A stretch of 64,000 nt of DNA from Streptomyces sp. I6. GTDB taxonomy: Bacteria; Actinomycetota; Actinomycetes; Streptomycetales; Streptomycetaceae. Position 1 is the stretch's first letter, and each line of letters starts with the position of its first letter. The DNA lies in the NCBI GenBank assembly GCA_003725745.1, contig RHDP01000001.1, forward strand, positions 5,030,501 to 5,094,500, given 5' to 3'. The translations under genes and the position numbers were made by a program. This document shows positions 39,603-48,792 of this stretch, one piece after another. The notes below the pieces were generated by a model. That model searched no databases. It was given only the letters and a program-made list of their open reading frames with translations, and was not told where the DNA came from.

Positions 39603-40439
39603 ATGCCCCAGCACACCTCCGGGTCTGACCACGCGGCAGTTCCCCCCGCTGCCCGTGGTTCCGTGCGGCCGCCCGCGCCCTCGTCGCTCGAAGAGCTGTG
39701 GCGGTCGTACAAGGCCACCGGTGACGAGCGGTTGCGGGAGCAGCTGATCCTGCACTACTCACCGCTGGTGAAGTACGTCGCGGGCCGGGTGAGCGTCGGA
39801 CTGCCGTCCAACGTCGAGCAGGCGGACTTCGTCTCCTCGGGAGTCTTCGGACTCATCGACGCGATCGAGAAGTTCGACATCGAACGTTCGATCAAGTTCG
39901 AGACGTATGCGATCACCCGCATCCGGGGCGCCATGATCGACGAGTTGCGGGCACTGGACTGGATCCCGCGCTCGGTGCGCCAGAAGGCCCGGAACGTCGA
40001 GCGCGCGTACGCCACGCTGGAGGCTCAACTGCGGCGCACCCCCTCCGAGAGCGAGGTGGCCGCGGAGATGGGCATCTCGCTCGAGGAACTGCACTCCGTC
40101 TTCAGCCAGTTGTCCCTGGCGAACGTCGTCGCCCTGGAGGAACTGCTCCATGTCGGCGGTGAGGGCGGCGACCGGCTCAGCCTCATGGACACCCTGGAGG
40201 ACACCGCTGCGGACAACCCCGTGGAAGTGGCCGAGGACCGCGAGCTGCGGCGCCTTCTCGCCCGCGCCATCAACACCCTCCCCGACCGGGAGAAGACCGT
40301 CGTCACCCTCTACTACTACGAAGGCCTGACCCTGGCCGAGATCGGCAACGTCCTGGGCGTCACCGAGAGCCGGGTCAGCCAGATCCACACCAAGTCCGTG
40401 CTGCAGCTCAGGGCGAAGCTGGCCGACGTCGCCCGGTGA
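39603..40439 (+). CDS. whiG: RNA polymerase sigma factor WhiG
   Basis: WhiG is the FliA-type sigma factor that commits Streptomyces aerial hyphae to sporulation. The 278-residue protein has region 2 ([80 protein letters not shown]), region 3 and region 4 ([41 protein letters not shown]). ATG 39603 has AAAGG seven bases upstream. The 254 bases separating it from dprA must hold its promoter. Confidence 0.96.
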   Translation: MPQHTSGSDHAAVPPAARGSVRPPAPSSLEELWRSYKATGDERLREQLILHYSPLVKYVAGRVSVGLPSNVEQADFVSSGVFGLIDAIEKFDIERSIKFETYAITRIRGAMIDELRALDWIPRSVRQKARNVERAYATLEAQLRRTPSESEVAAEMGISLEELHSVFSQLSLANVVALEELLHVGGEGGDRLSLMDTLEDTAADNPVEVAEDRELRRLLARAINTLPDREKTVVTLYYYEGLTLAEIGNVLGVTESRVSQIHTKSVLQLRAKLADVAR

Positions 40440-40547
40440 GGCCGGCGCCGCCCGCCGGTACCCCCTCCTGCCGGGGAGACGGCCGCAGTGCCGGGCCGAT
40501 CCGGCGCAGTCCGCCCGTGCGCACCGCCCTCGCCGTAAAGTGGTTCC

Positions 40548-41132
40548 GTGCCAAGGATTCGAGCGGCCTCCGTGGCCGAGCACCGGACCATGCAGCGCGC
40601 AGCTCTGCTGGACGCCGCACGTTCCCTGCTGTCCGAAGGGGGGACGGACGCGCTCACCTTCCCCGCCCTCGCCGAGCGCACAGGCCTGGCCAGATCCTCC
40701 GTCTACGAGTACTTCCGTTCCCGTGCCGCGGTGGTCGAAGAGCTGTGCGCCGTCGACTTCCCGGTCTGGGCGGCGGAGGTCGAGGCCGCCATGGCCGCCT
40801 CGGACACCGCCGAGGGCAAGGTCGAGGCCTATGTGCGCCGTCAGCTGGAACTCGTCGGTGACCGCCGCCACCGGGCCGTCGTCGCGATCTCGGCGAGCGA
40901 GCTGGACGACGGTGCCAGGGAGAAGATCCGCGCCGCGCACGGCGGGCTGATCGCCATGATCGTGGAGGCGCTCGGGGAACTGGGTCACCGGCAGCCCCGA
41001 CTCGCGGCCATGCTCCTCCAGGGGGTCGTGGACGCCGCGGTGCGCCGTATCGAGCTGGGCGCCGCCGAGGACCCCCCTGCCATCGCGGAGGCAGCGGTCT
41101 CGATGGCGCTCCGCGGGGTCCTGGGCGCCTGA
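40548..41132 (+). CDS. TetR-family regulator
   Basis: 194 residues. The N-terminal helix-turn-helix (RAALLDAARSLLSEGGTDALTFPALAERTGLARSSVYEYFRSR) is typical of TetR; the ligand domain is unremarkable and its ligand unknown. The start is GTG 40548. It lies downstream of whiG, in the same direction, a conserved neighbour in Streptomyces. Confidence 0.9.
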   Translation: MPRIRAASVAEHRTMQRAALLDAARSLLSEGGTDALTFPALAERTGLARSSVYEYFRSRAAVVEELCAVDFPVWAAEVEAAMAASDTAEGKVEAYVRRQLELVGDRRHRAVVAISASELDDGAREKIRAAHGGLIAMIVEALGELGHRQPRLAAMLLQGVVDAAVRRIELGAAEDPPAIAEAAVSMALRGVLGA

Positions 41133-42268
41133 GCCCGCGCCTGCCGTTCCTGCCGGCCCGGGTCTGCCCTGAGACGGTCCCGGTCGCGACCGCTTGTGTG
41201 CGCCCTACCCGCCCCACTCGCCCCACCCGCCGGCCCCGCCGGCCCACACCTCGAGCCGACGGCTCCCCACACCGAGCCCGCCCCGGCCCGTGCCGCCTTC
41301 CCGTGCCTCTCGTCCGCCGCCGTCCGGCCTGTACCGCTCCCGTCCCGCGCCGTGACCGGCTGCCGTGACCGAGTCCGCGCCGTGCCGTCCCGCTCGCCCT
41401 TGCGTCGCGCTCGCCCTTGCGGCGCCGCCCGCTCGTGCGCCGCGGCCCGTGCCCGGTTCCGCCACGTGCCTGGATCCGCCCTTGCCCGCCCAGGGGTGCC
41501 TTCCACCCCGCTTCTTCCCTCCCTTGCCCCCTCCCTCCCGCCTCCTTCCCGCTCTCCCTTCTTTCCTTCCCCTCCTCCCCGGCTCCTTCTGTGGTCCAGG
41601 CCGCCGCCGGTGGTGCGAGACGCCCTGCGGGAGACGATCGCCGCCACCGCGAGCAGCAGGGCCTGGATCCCGTCCGCGCCCGCCCGGGACCGAGCCGCCG
41701 AGGCCGCGGCGAGCCCCGGCGGGGCTCCCCCCGGTGCCGTCGCCGGCTCGGGGACGCCGAAGACCGGAAGCAGCCGGGACGGGCCGCGGCGCAGGGCCGA
41801 CGCGGGCAGGAGGGCCAGCGGGTCGAGGTACTCCTCTCCGCGCCGGAGCCCCCAGTGCAGACAGCCTCGCGGACAGTGCGAGGAACCCTCCGCCACCACC
41901 GCCACGACCTGCCCCTCGGCCACCAGGGCGCCCGGGCGGACCAGCGGACGCACCGGCTCGTAGGTCGTCCGCAGCGGCGGGTCGCCCGTACCCGCCAGTT
42001 CGATCGACAGCACTCCGCGCCCCGCCACCGGCCCGGCGAAGGCCACCCGGCCCGCCGCCGCGGTGCGCACCTCGGTGCCCGGGGGCGCCGCCAGGTCCAC
42101 CCCGCGGTGGCCCCGCCCGTACGGGGAAGGCGGCGGTTCCCAGCCCCGCACCACCGAGGGGCGGGGCGGGCCCACCGGCCAGACGGCCGCCCGGGCGGCC
42201 ACCGGGGAGACCAGCACCAGCAGCACCGCTGCCAGTGCCGTTGTCGCGACTCGTCGTCCGAGATTCAT
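40985..42268 (-). CDS. Secreted LytM/M23-fold protein; C-terminal part doubtful
   Basis: The protein starts at ATG 42268 with a signal peptide ([24 protein letters not shown]) and an M23 domain: [29 protein letters not shown], then [26 protein letters not shown]. The usual HxH motif reads CLH, so the first His is replaced by Cys and the enzyme may be degenerate. After the domain (about residue 180) a hydrophobic segment ([14 protein letters not shown]) and a low-complexity Gly/Arg/Glu tail follow. The tail crosses a polypurine tract and overlaps the convergent TetR gene by 148 bases. The real end is probably near 41600, perhaps hidden by a homopolymer error. Confidence 0.65.
   Translation of the reverse strand: MNLGRRVATTALAAVLLVLVSPVAARAAVWPVGPPRPSVVRGWEPPPSPYGRGHRGVDLAAPPGTEVRTAAAGRVAFAGPVAGRGVLSIELAGTGDPPLRTTYEPVRPLVRPGALVAEGQVVAVVAEGSSHCPRGCLHWGLRRGEEYLDPLALLPASALRRGPSRLLPVFGVPEPATAPGGAPPGLAAASAARSRAGADGIQALLLAVAAIVSRRASRTTGGGLDHRRSRGGGEGKKGEREGGGREGAREGRSGVEGTPGRARADPGTWRNRARAAAHERAAPQGRARRKGERDGTARTRSRQPVTARDGSGTGRTAADERHGKAARAGAGSVWGAVGSRCGPAGPAGGASGAGRAHTSGRDRDRLRADPGRQERQARAQAPRTPRSAIETAASAMAGGSSAAPSSIRRTAASTTPWRSMAASRGCR
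41511..41580 (+). other. Polypyrimidine/polypurine tract
   Basis: Seventy bases that are all C or T on the plus strand except three single G residues (41526, 41540, 41551). The minus strand is therefore a G/A-rich tract with many GGG and GGGG runs. Such tracts can form triplex or G-quadruplex structures. It lies in the doubtful 3' part of the M23 frame. Confidence 0.75.
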
Positions 42269-42320
42269 GACGCCGACGGTCCCGCAACCGGCCGTCGTTG
42301 CGCTGATCATGGTCTGGATC

Positions 42321-42347
42321 TGTGGACTACCGACCGGTTGTGGACAT
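42321..42347 (-). promoter_or_regulatory. Second pair of DnaA-box-like 9-mers
   Basis: TGTGGACTA (42321-42329) and TGTGGACAT (42339-42347) read on the minus strand as TAGTCCACA and ATGTCCACA. Each is one base from TTGTCCACA, and they start 18 bases apart. They lie between the M23 gene and rpsB. Confidence 0.35.
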
Positions 42348-42529
42348 CGCCGTCACCCGGCACCCCGGCGGTCCCGTACACTTCTTCTGGCGATCCGGGT
42401 CACCCGGGTCGACTTCGCACGCCCCGCCACCACCCACATCCGCGGTCGGTGGCCGCGCCTCTCGGTCCCTTGCGGCACGGCGCGCCGGGGCGTCAGGACA
42501 CAACCGGGAAAACTCAAGGAGATACGGCC

Positions 42530-43414
42530 ATGGCCGTCGTCACGATGCGGGAGCTGCTGGAGAGCGGCGTCCACTTCGGTCACCAGACCCGTCGCTGGAA
42601 CCCGAAGATGAAGCGCTTCATCTTCACCGAGCGCAACGGCATCTACATCATCGACCTGCTCCAGTCGCTGTCGTACATCGACCGCGCCTACGAGTTCGTC
42701 AAGGAGACCGTCGCGCACGGCGGCTCCATCATGTTCGTCGGCACGAAGAAGCAGGCGCAGGAGGCCATCGCCGAGCAGGCGACCCGCGTCGGCATGCCCT
42801 ACGTCAACCAGCGCTGGCTCGGCGGCATGCTCACCAACTTCTCCACCGTCTACAAGCGCCTTCAGCGTCTGAAGGAGCTCGAGGCGATCGACTTCGAGGA
42901 CGTGGCCGCCTCCGGTCTCACCAAGAAGGAGCTCCTGGTCCTCTCGCGCGAGAAGGCCAAGCTGGAGAAGACCCTCGGTGGCATCCGCGAGATGCAGAAG
43001 GTGCCGAGCGCCGTCTGGATCGTCGACACCAAGAAGGAGCACATCGCCGTCGGTGAGGCGCGCAAGCTCCACATCCCGGTCGTCGCGATCCTCGACACCA
43101 ACTGCGACCCGGACGAGGTCGACTACAAGATCCCGGGCAACGACGACGCGATCCGCTCCGTCACCCTGCTCACCCGCGTGATCGCCGACGCCGTCGCCGA
43201 GGGCCTCATCGCCCGTTCCGGCGTCGCGACCGGCGACTCGAAGCCGGGCGACAAGGCCGCCGGCGAGCCGCTGGCCGAGTGGGAGCGCGACCTGCTCGAG
43301 GGCGAGAAGAAGGCCGACGAGACCCCGGCCGCCGAGGCCGAGAAGCCGGCCGAGGCCGAGAAGCCGGCCGAGGCCGCTGCCGAGGCTCCGGCCGCGGACG
43401 CCGACAAGGCCTGA
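42530..43414 (+). CDS. rpsB: 30S ribosomal protein S2
   Basis: 294 residues: [27 protein letters not shown], the [13 protein letters not shown] block, [10 protein letters not shown] and [11 protein letters not shown] are canonical. The C-terminus carries an Actinobacteria-type acidic extension with a perfect repeat of [12 protein letters not shown] sits seven bases before ATG 42530. It heads the rpsB-tsf-pyrH-frr-cdsA group; a 15-bp hairpin separates it from tsf. Confidence 0.97.
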   Translation: MAVVTMRELLESGVHFGHQTRRWNPKMKRFIFTERNGIYIIDLLQSLSYIDRAYEFVKETVAHGGSIMFVGTKKQAQEAIAEQATRVGMPYVNQRWLGGMLTNFSTVYKRLQRLKELEAIDFEDVAASGLTKKELLVLSREKAKLEKTLGGIREMQKVPSAVWIVDTKKEHIAVGEARKLHIPVVAILDTNCDPDEVDYKIPGNDDAIRSVTLLTRVIADAVAEGLIARSGVATGDSKPGDKAAGEPLAEWERDLLEGEKKADETPAAEAEKPAEAEKPAEAAAEAPAADADKA

Positions 43415-43430
43415 CGCCCAGGTTCCGGTA

Positions 43431-43467
43431 GCCGACGGCGGGGGCCCATGAAGCCCCCGCCGTCGGC
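43431..43467 (+). terminator. Hairpin between rpsB and tsf
   Basis: A perfect 15-bp inverted repeat (GCCGACGGCGGGGGC and complement) with a 7-base loop, 17 bases after rpsB. It probably acts as a partial terminator that lowers tsf expression relative to rpsB. Confidence 0.75.
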
Positions 43468-43516
43468 CCGTAGATCGTTCGACCTCAGCTCTTCGACTTC
43501 AGAGAGATTCACAGAC

Positions 43517-44353
43517 ATGGCGAACTACACCGCCGCTGACGTTAAGAAGCTCCGCGAGCTCACCGGCGCGGGCATGATGGACTGCAAGAAGGCGCTCGAC
43601 GAGGCCGACGGCAACGTCGACAAGGCCGTCGAGGCCCTGCGCATCAAGGGCCAGAAGGGCGTCGCCAAGCGTGAGGGCCGCTCCGCCGAGAACGGCGCCG
43701 TGGTCTCCCTCATCGCCGACGACAACACCTCCGGTGTCATCGTCGAGCTGAAGTGCGAGACGGACTTCGTCGCCAAGGGCGACAAGTTCCAGGCCGTCGC
43801 GGGCGCGCTCGCCGCCCACGTCGCCGCCACCGGCCCGGCCGACATCGAGGCCCTGCTCGCCTCCGAGATCGAGCCCGGCAAGACCGTGCAGGCCTACGTC
43901 GACGAGGCCAACGCCAACCTCGGCGAGAAGATCGTCCTGGACCGCTTCGCGCAGTTCTCCGGCGCCTACGTGACCGCGTACATGCACCGCACGATGCCCG
44001 ACCTGCCCCCGCAGATCGGTGTCCTCGTCGAGCTCGACAAGCCGAACGCCGAGGTCGCCAAGGGCATCGCCCAGCACATCGCCGCCTTCGCGCCGAAGTA
44101 CCTGTCCCGTGAGGACGTCCCGGCCGAGGTCGTCGAGTCCGAGCGCCGTGTCGCCGAGGAGACCACCCGCGCCGAGGGCAAGCCCGAGGCCGCCCTGCCG
44201 AAGATCGTCGAGGGTCGCCTCAACGGCTTCTTCAAGGACGCCACCCTCCTGGGCCAGCCGTACGCGCTGGACAACAAGAAGTCCGTCCAGCAGATCCTGG
44301 ACGAGGCCGGTGTCGCCCTGAAGCGCTTCTCGCGCATCAAGGTCGGCATCTGA
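43517..44353 (+). CDS. tsf: Elongation factor Ts
   Basis: EF-Ts exchanges GDP for GTP on EF-Tu. The 278-residue protein has the UBA-like N-terminus (ADVKKLRELTGAGMMDCKKALDEADGN) and the core CETDFVAKGDKF with the TDFV EF-Tu contact. The dimerisation region and the final QPYALDNKKSVQQIL block are present. ATG 43517 follows GAGAG. Confidence 0.97.
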   Translation: MANYTAADVKKLRELTGAGMMDCKKALDEADGNVDKAVEALRIKGQKGVAKREGRSAENGAVVSLIADDNTSGVIVELKCETDFVAKGDKFQAVAGALAAHVAATGPADIEALLASEIEPGKTVQAYVDEANANLGEKIVLDRFAQFSGAYVTAYMHRTMPDLPPQIGVLVELDKPNAEVAKGIAQHIAAFAPKYLSREDVPAEVVESERRVAEETTRAEGKPEAALPKIVEGRLNGFFKDATLLGQPYALDNKKSVQQILDEAGVALKRFSRIKVGI

Positions 44354-44510
44354 GCCGGTACGCGATCGACACGGGAGCCCGATAGGGTCTTCCCGCAGTC
44401 GTCGGCCGCGTGACGCCGGACGACCGCAGATCTGACGAGGAGGCCATTGCCGCAGGGACACCAGCACCCACCGGCGATGGCCTTCTTCGTATGTGCACGA
44501 GGAGATCTCC

Positions 44511-45293
44511 ATGAACAAGGGCGCGGACGCCAATCCGGCCGCCGACGACAAGAGCGACCGTACCGGCACGAAAGCCGGCCGCTTCATGCTGAAGCTGTCA
44601 GGGGAGGCCTTCTCCGGCGGCACCGGCCTGGGCGTCGACCCCGACGTCGTCCATGCCATCGCAAGGGAGATCGCCGCGGTCGTCCGCGATGGCGCGCAGA
44701 TCGCGGTGGTCATCGGCGGCGGCAACTTCTTCCGCGGAGCCGAGCTTCAGGTGCGCGGCATGGACCGGGCGCGCTCCGACTACATGGGCATGCTCGGCAC
44801 GGTCATGAACTGCCTCGCCCTCCAGGACTTCCTGGAGAAGGAGGGGATCGACTCCCGCGTCCAGACCGCCATCACCATGGGCCAGGTCGCGGAGCCCTAT
44901 ATTCCGCTGCGGGCGGTGCGCCACCTCGAGAAGGGGCGTGTCGTCATCTTCGGTGCCGGTATGGGCATGCCGTACTTCTCCACCGACACCACCGCCGCCC
45001 AGCGCGCCCTGGAGATCGACGCCGAGGCGCTGCTCATGGGCAAGAACGGGGTCGACGGCGTCTACGACTCCGACCCCAAGGCCAACCCGGACGCGGTGAA
45101 GTTCGACGCGCTGGAGTACGGGGAGGTGCTCGCCCGCGACCTCAAGGTCGCCGACGCCACCGCCATCACCCTCTGCCGCGACAACGCCCTGCCGATCCTC
45201 GTCTTCGAACTGCTCGCCGCGGGCAATATCGCTCGGGCCGTCCGGGGTGAGAAGATCGGCACGCTCGTGAGCGACCAGGGCACCCGGGCCTGA
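44511..45293 (+). CDS. pyrH: Uridylate kinase
   Basis: PyrH phosphorylates UMP to UDP. The 260-residue amino-acid-kinase-fold protein has [45 protein letters not shown] and [20 protein letters not shown] 44511 has GAGGAG six bases upstream. The 157-base gap after tsf may contain an own promoter. Confidence 0.96.
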   Translation: MNKGADANPAADDKSDRTGTKAGRFMLKLSGEAFSGGTGLGVDPDVVHAIAREIAAVVRDGAQIAVVIGGGNFFRGAELQVRGMDRARSDYMGMLGTVMNCLALQDFLEKEGIDSRVQTAITMGQVAEPYIPLRAVRHLEKGRVVIFGAGMGMPYFSTDTTAAQRALEIDAEALLMGKNGVDGVYDSDPKANPDAVKFDALEYGEVLARDLKVADATAITLCRDNALPILVFELLAAGNIARAVRGEKIGTLVSDQGTRA

Positions 45294-45294
45294 C

Positions 45295-45313
45295 CCCGGG
45301 GCACCGCCCCGGG
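45295..45313 (+). terminator. Short hairpin between pyrH and frr
   Basis: An 8-bp perfect stem CCCGGGGC / GCCCCGGG with a 3-base loop directly after the pyrH stop. Possible attenuator. Confidence 0.45.
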
Positions 45314-45479
45314 ATGGACAAAGCCCTGCCGGTCGGACACCGTGCAGGGGAGACGCGCCGCCAACTTTCGCAGGCGTCGTACGCGCGGCACGGACCGGAC
45401 CGCGGACCCGCACCAGGGGCCGGGCCGGGGCGTCGCCGCTCGTACACGCCGGGACTACCAAGACACGCAGGAGCAAGTG

Positions 45480-46037
45480 GTGATCGAAGAGACCCTCCTC
45501 GAGGCCGAGGAGAAGATGGAGAAGGCCGTCGTGGTCGCCAAGGAGGACTTCGCCGCGATCCGCACCGGGCGTGCGCACCCGGCGATGTTCAACAAGATCG
45601 TGGCCGACTACTACGGTGCGCTGACGCCGATCAACCAGCTGGCCTCGTTCTCGGTGCCGGAGCCGCGCATGGCCGTGGTGACCCCGTTCGACAAGAGCGC
45701 GCTGCGCAACATCGAGCAGGCGATCCGCGACTCCGACCTGGGCGTCAACCCCAGCAACGACGGAAACATCATCCGGGTGGTGTTCCCCGAGCTCACCGAG
45801 GAGCGCCGCCGCGAGTTCATCAAGGTCGCCAAGGGCAAGGCCGAGGACTCCCGCATCTCGATCCGCTCCGTGCGCCGCAAGGCCAAGGAGGCCATCGACA
45901 AGCTGATCAAGGACGGCGAGGTCGGCGAGGACGAGGGCCGCCGTGCGGAGAAGGAGCTCGACGACACCACCGCGAAGTACGTCGCGCAGGTGGACGAGCT
46001 GCTCAAGCACAAGGAAGCCGAGCTGCTCGAGGTCTGA
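45480..46037 (+). CDS. frr: Ribosome recycling factor
   Basis: Frr splits post-termination ribosomes with EF-G. The 185-residue protein has [58 protein letters not shown] and the coiled-coil end. GTG 45480 has AGGAG six bases upstream. The stop overlaps the cdsA ATG as TGATGA. Confidence 0.97.
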   Translation: MIEETLLEAEEKMEKAVVVAKEDFAAIRTGRAHPAMFNKIVADYYGALTPINQLASFSVPEPRMAVVTPFDKSALRNIEQAIRDSDLGVNPSNDGNIIRVVFPELTEERRREFIKVAKGKAEDSRISIRSVRRKAKEAIDKLIKDGEVGEDEGRRAEKELDDTTAKYVAQVDELLKHKEAELLEV

Positions 46038-47148
46038 TGAACGACTCTTCCCGGGGGCCCCGACGAGCACCGGCTACTGGGGTCCGCCCGCCCAGGGGGC
46101 TGCCCCGGCGGGTCCCGCATACGATGAGCCTGTTGCCCAGCAGACTCGGCCCATGCCCGTCGTGCCGGGTGATCCCGACGCAGGGAGAGACGCCGCACAC
46201 CGCGATGACCGTGACCGGGGGGCCGCTCGGCTGAGCGGCCCCCCGGTCCGCGACGAGATGCCGCAGGAGCCCATGCCCAGCCCTCCGCCGCCTGCGGCTC
46301 CCCAGCCGTCGGAGCCGCAGCCGCCGCAGAAGAAGCGCGCAGGCCGTGATCTCCGTGCTGCCATAGGGGTCGGCGTCGGACTCGGTGCGGTGATCGTCGC
46401 GGCGCTGTTCGTCGTCAAGTCCGTGTTCGTCGGCGTGATCGCCGTCGCCGTGGTGGTCGGGCTGTGGGAACTCACCTCCCGCCTCCAGGAACGGAAGGGC
46501 ATCAGGGCGCCCCTGGTGCCGCTCGCGGTGGGCGGCGCGGCGATGGTCGTGGCCGGATACGTCCGGGGTGCCGAGGGCGCGTGGGTCGCCACCGCCCTCA
46601 CCGCCCTGGCGGTGCTGGTCTGGCGGATGACCGAACCACCCGAGGGCTACCTCAAGGACGTCACGGCGGGGCTCTTCGCGACGTTCTACGTGCCGTTCCT
46701 CGCCACGTTCGTCGCGATGATGCTCACCGCGGAGGACGGCCCGCAGCGGGTCTTCACGTTCCTCCTGCTGACCGTCGTGAGCGACACCGGCGCGTACGCG
46801 ATCGGCTGGCGTTTCGGCAGGCACAAGCTGGCGCCGCGCATCAGCCCCGGGAAGACCCGCGAGGGACTGCTGGGCGCCGTGGCGTTCGGCATGGGGGCGG
46901 GCGCCGTCTGCATGCCGCTCCTGATCGACGGCGGCACCTGGTGGCAGGGCCTGGTCCTCGGCCTCGCGGTCGCGGTCAGCGCGACCCTGGGCGACCTCGG
47001 TGAGTCGATGATCAAGCGGGACCTGGGCATCAAGGACATGGGCACCCTGCTGCCCGGCCACGGGGGCATCATGGACCGGCTCGACTCGCTGCTGCCCACG
47101 GCGCCGGTGGTGTGGCTGCTGTTCGTGCTGTTCGTCGGCGCGGGCTGA
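46037..47148 (+). CDS. cdsA: Phosphatidate cytidylyltransferase CdsA, frameshifted near the start
   Basis: CdsA makes CDP-diacylglycerol, the precursor of membrane phospholipids. The Pro/Gln-rich cytoplasmic N-terminus is followed by about eight membrane helices and the CDS signature SMIKRDLGIKDMGTLLPGHG...MDRLDSLL. Motif DTGAYAIGWRFGRHKLAPRISPGKTREG is also clear. ATG 46037 (MNDSSRG) overlaps the frr stop; one G added to the G5 run at 46053-46057 joins it to the main frame (APTSTGYWGPPAQG), giving 370 aa. Because this gene is essential, the break must be a sequence error or the start must lie elsewhere. Confidence 0.92.
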
Positions 47149-47735
47149 TCCGGGGAGTACCGGCCCGGACGCGATGCGAGCGCCGTCCGGGCCGGGAACG
47201 GGACCAGGCCGGTTCGACGCCGGGCAGGGCCGGCAGCCCGGACCCGCGTCCCGGCGGCCGGCCGGATCGGCCACGGTGCCGGCTCCGCCTCTCGGCAGGG
47301 CCGGAGCCCGGGCCCGTCGGCGGGTCGCGTCCTCACCTCCTGCCGGGCCGCCCCCCTCGGGGAGGACGGCGGCGGCCCGACGCGGACCGGTCGCTTGGAC
47401 CTCTCCTCGTACGGTGCCGCCCGCACTGCTCCCGGCCCAGATGGCCCCGGCCGGAGAACCCGGCCCGGCGCGTACACCGCTCACTGCCTCGAGCCGTCCG
47501 CCCGACGGTCTCCTGCTCGGCCTCCCGCGGCCTCCCGCGGCTCGTCGCCGGTTCGTCCGTGCAGAAGAGCCGGCACGCCGATGCCGTGTCGCGCCACGGT
47601 ATTCCCCATGCCGACTCGATAGCCAAGTATCTCAATCATTGAGATACTCCCCCTGCTCCCGTTGGTGATGGCCGGCGGGGGCCGGTTGTGAAATGTCATG
47701 TGCACGTCAGTCGACTCCCATGGAAGGGTGACATC
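47149..47735. other. 587-base gap with a regulatory palindrome
   Basis: After cdsA there is about 470 bases of GC-rich sequence with no supported gene, then an AT-richer stretch from about 47610 that holds the palindrome at 47626-47648 and the leader of the hydrolase gene. Confidence 0.5.
47626..47648. promoter_or_regulatory. 23-bp perfect palindrome, putative operator
   Basis: AGTATCTCAA-TCA-TTGAGATACT is a perfect 10-bp inverted repeat with a 3-base spacer, in an AT-rich spot of a very GC-rich region and about 90 bases before the hydrolase start. Size and symmetry fit a dimeric winged-helix repressor such as MarR type. No such regulator is encoded next to it, so the partner is unknown. Confidence 0.6.
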
Positions 47736-48668
47736 GTGCTACCAGCACCCGTACGTGCCGTACTCATGCCGTTTGTGCTCGCAGCGGCCCTGCTCGTCGG
47801 CGCAACCACCTCATCCGCCGGCGCACATCCGAGGGTGGCGGCCGTCGACCCGTCCGCGCCCGGTTCGTTCGCCGTCGGCTACACCGACCTGACCGTGTCC
47901 GCGTCCGGCCGCTCGTTCGGCGCGCGGGTCTGGTACCCGAGTACGTCGGCCGGCGCCGACACGCCCGTCGCTCCCGGTGCCCATCCCGGGCTCGCGTTCG
48001 GGCACGGCTTCTTCCAGGACGTCTCCAGGTACCAGAGTCTGCTGCGGCACTACGCGTCCTGGGGGTTCGTCGCCGTCGCACCCAGGAGCCAGGGAGGGCT
48101 GTTCCCCAGTCACTCGGGGTTCGCGGACGACCTGGCCGCTTCCCTGACCTGGCTCACGGACCAGAACGGAACTCCTGGATCACGTTTCGCCGGTGCCATC
48201 GACGTCGCTCGCCTCGGCGTCTCCGGGCACTCCATGGGAGGCGGCGCCGCACTGCTCGCGTCCGCCCGCAGCGCGGCGGTCAAGACCGTCTCCACACTCG
48301 CGGCCGCCGAGACCAGCCCGTCCGCGGTCACCGCCTCCGGCGCCCTGGGCATACCGGCCCAGTTCGTCGGCGGAAGCGCCGACTCCATCGCCGGTGTGGC
48401 CGGTCACCAGCAGAAGATGTACGACGCCAAGCCCGCCCCCACCCAGCTCCGCGTCATCACCGGCGGCTTCCACTGCGGTTTCGTCGACACCTCCGGCTTC
48501 GGCTGCGACAGCGGATCGATCGACCGGGCCACCCAGCAGAGGCTCACACGAGGCGTCACCACGGCGTATCTGCTGTACACCCTCGCCGGTGACCCGACCG
48601 TGTACGAACAGGTCTGGGGGGCGGCCGCCCGGAACCTTCCCGGCGTCGTCTACTCCGCGAAGCCGTAG
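47736..48668 (+). CDS. Secreted alpha/beta hydrolase (lipase/cutinase-like)
   Basis: 310 residues. The signal peptide is APVRAVLMPFVLAAALLVGATTSSAGAHP. The hydrolase fold has the nucleophile elbow GHSMGGGAA (Ser in GxSxG), an oxyanion-type HGFFQD segment, Asp candidates and GFHCGFVD with the likely catalytic His. The pattern PGLAFGHGFFQD...YASWGFVAVAPRSQ is like bacterial cutinase/chlorophyllase-type esterases. GTG 47736 has GGAAGGG seven bases upstream; ATG 47688 is the alternative start. The substrate is unknown. Confidence 0.85.
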   Translation: MLPAPVRAVLMPFVLAAALLVGATTSSAGAHPRVAAVDPSAPGSFAVGYTDLTVSASGRSFGARVWYPSTSAGADTPVAPGAHPGLAFGHGFFQDVSRYQSLLRHYASWGFVAVAPRSQGGLFPSHSGFADDLAASLTWLTDQNGTPGSRFAGAIDVARLGVSGHSMGGGAALLASARSAAVKTVSTLAAAETSPSAVTASGALGIPAQFVGGSADSIAGVAGHQQKMYDAKPAPTQLRVITGGFHCGFVDTSGFGCDSGSIDRATQQRLTRGVTTAYLLYTLAGDPTVYEQVWGAAARNLPGVVYSAKP

Positions 48669-48792
48669 CCGGCCGCCGTGTGACATGTCTCGGCCTGCCG
48701 GAGCGCCCCAGCGCCCCGGCAGACCGGGCCGGCGGTTCCGCGGCGGCCGTCCCCGGGGTGTGCGGGCGCCCGTGGACGGTCGGCGCGGACGG

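Noticed and set aside
42350..42385. TACACT (42377-42382) as the rpsB -10 box
   Set aside because: The sequence at the matching -35 distance (CACCCG) is a poor match, so I did not call a promoter.
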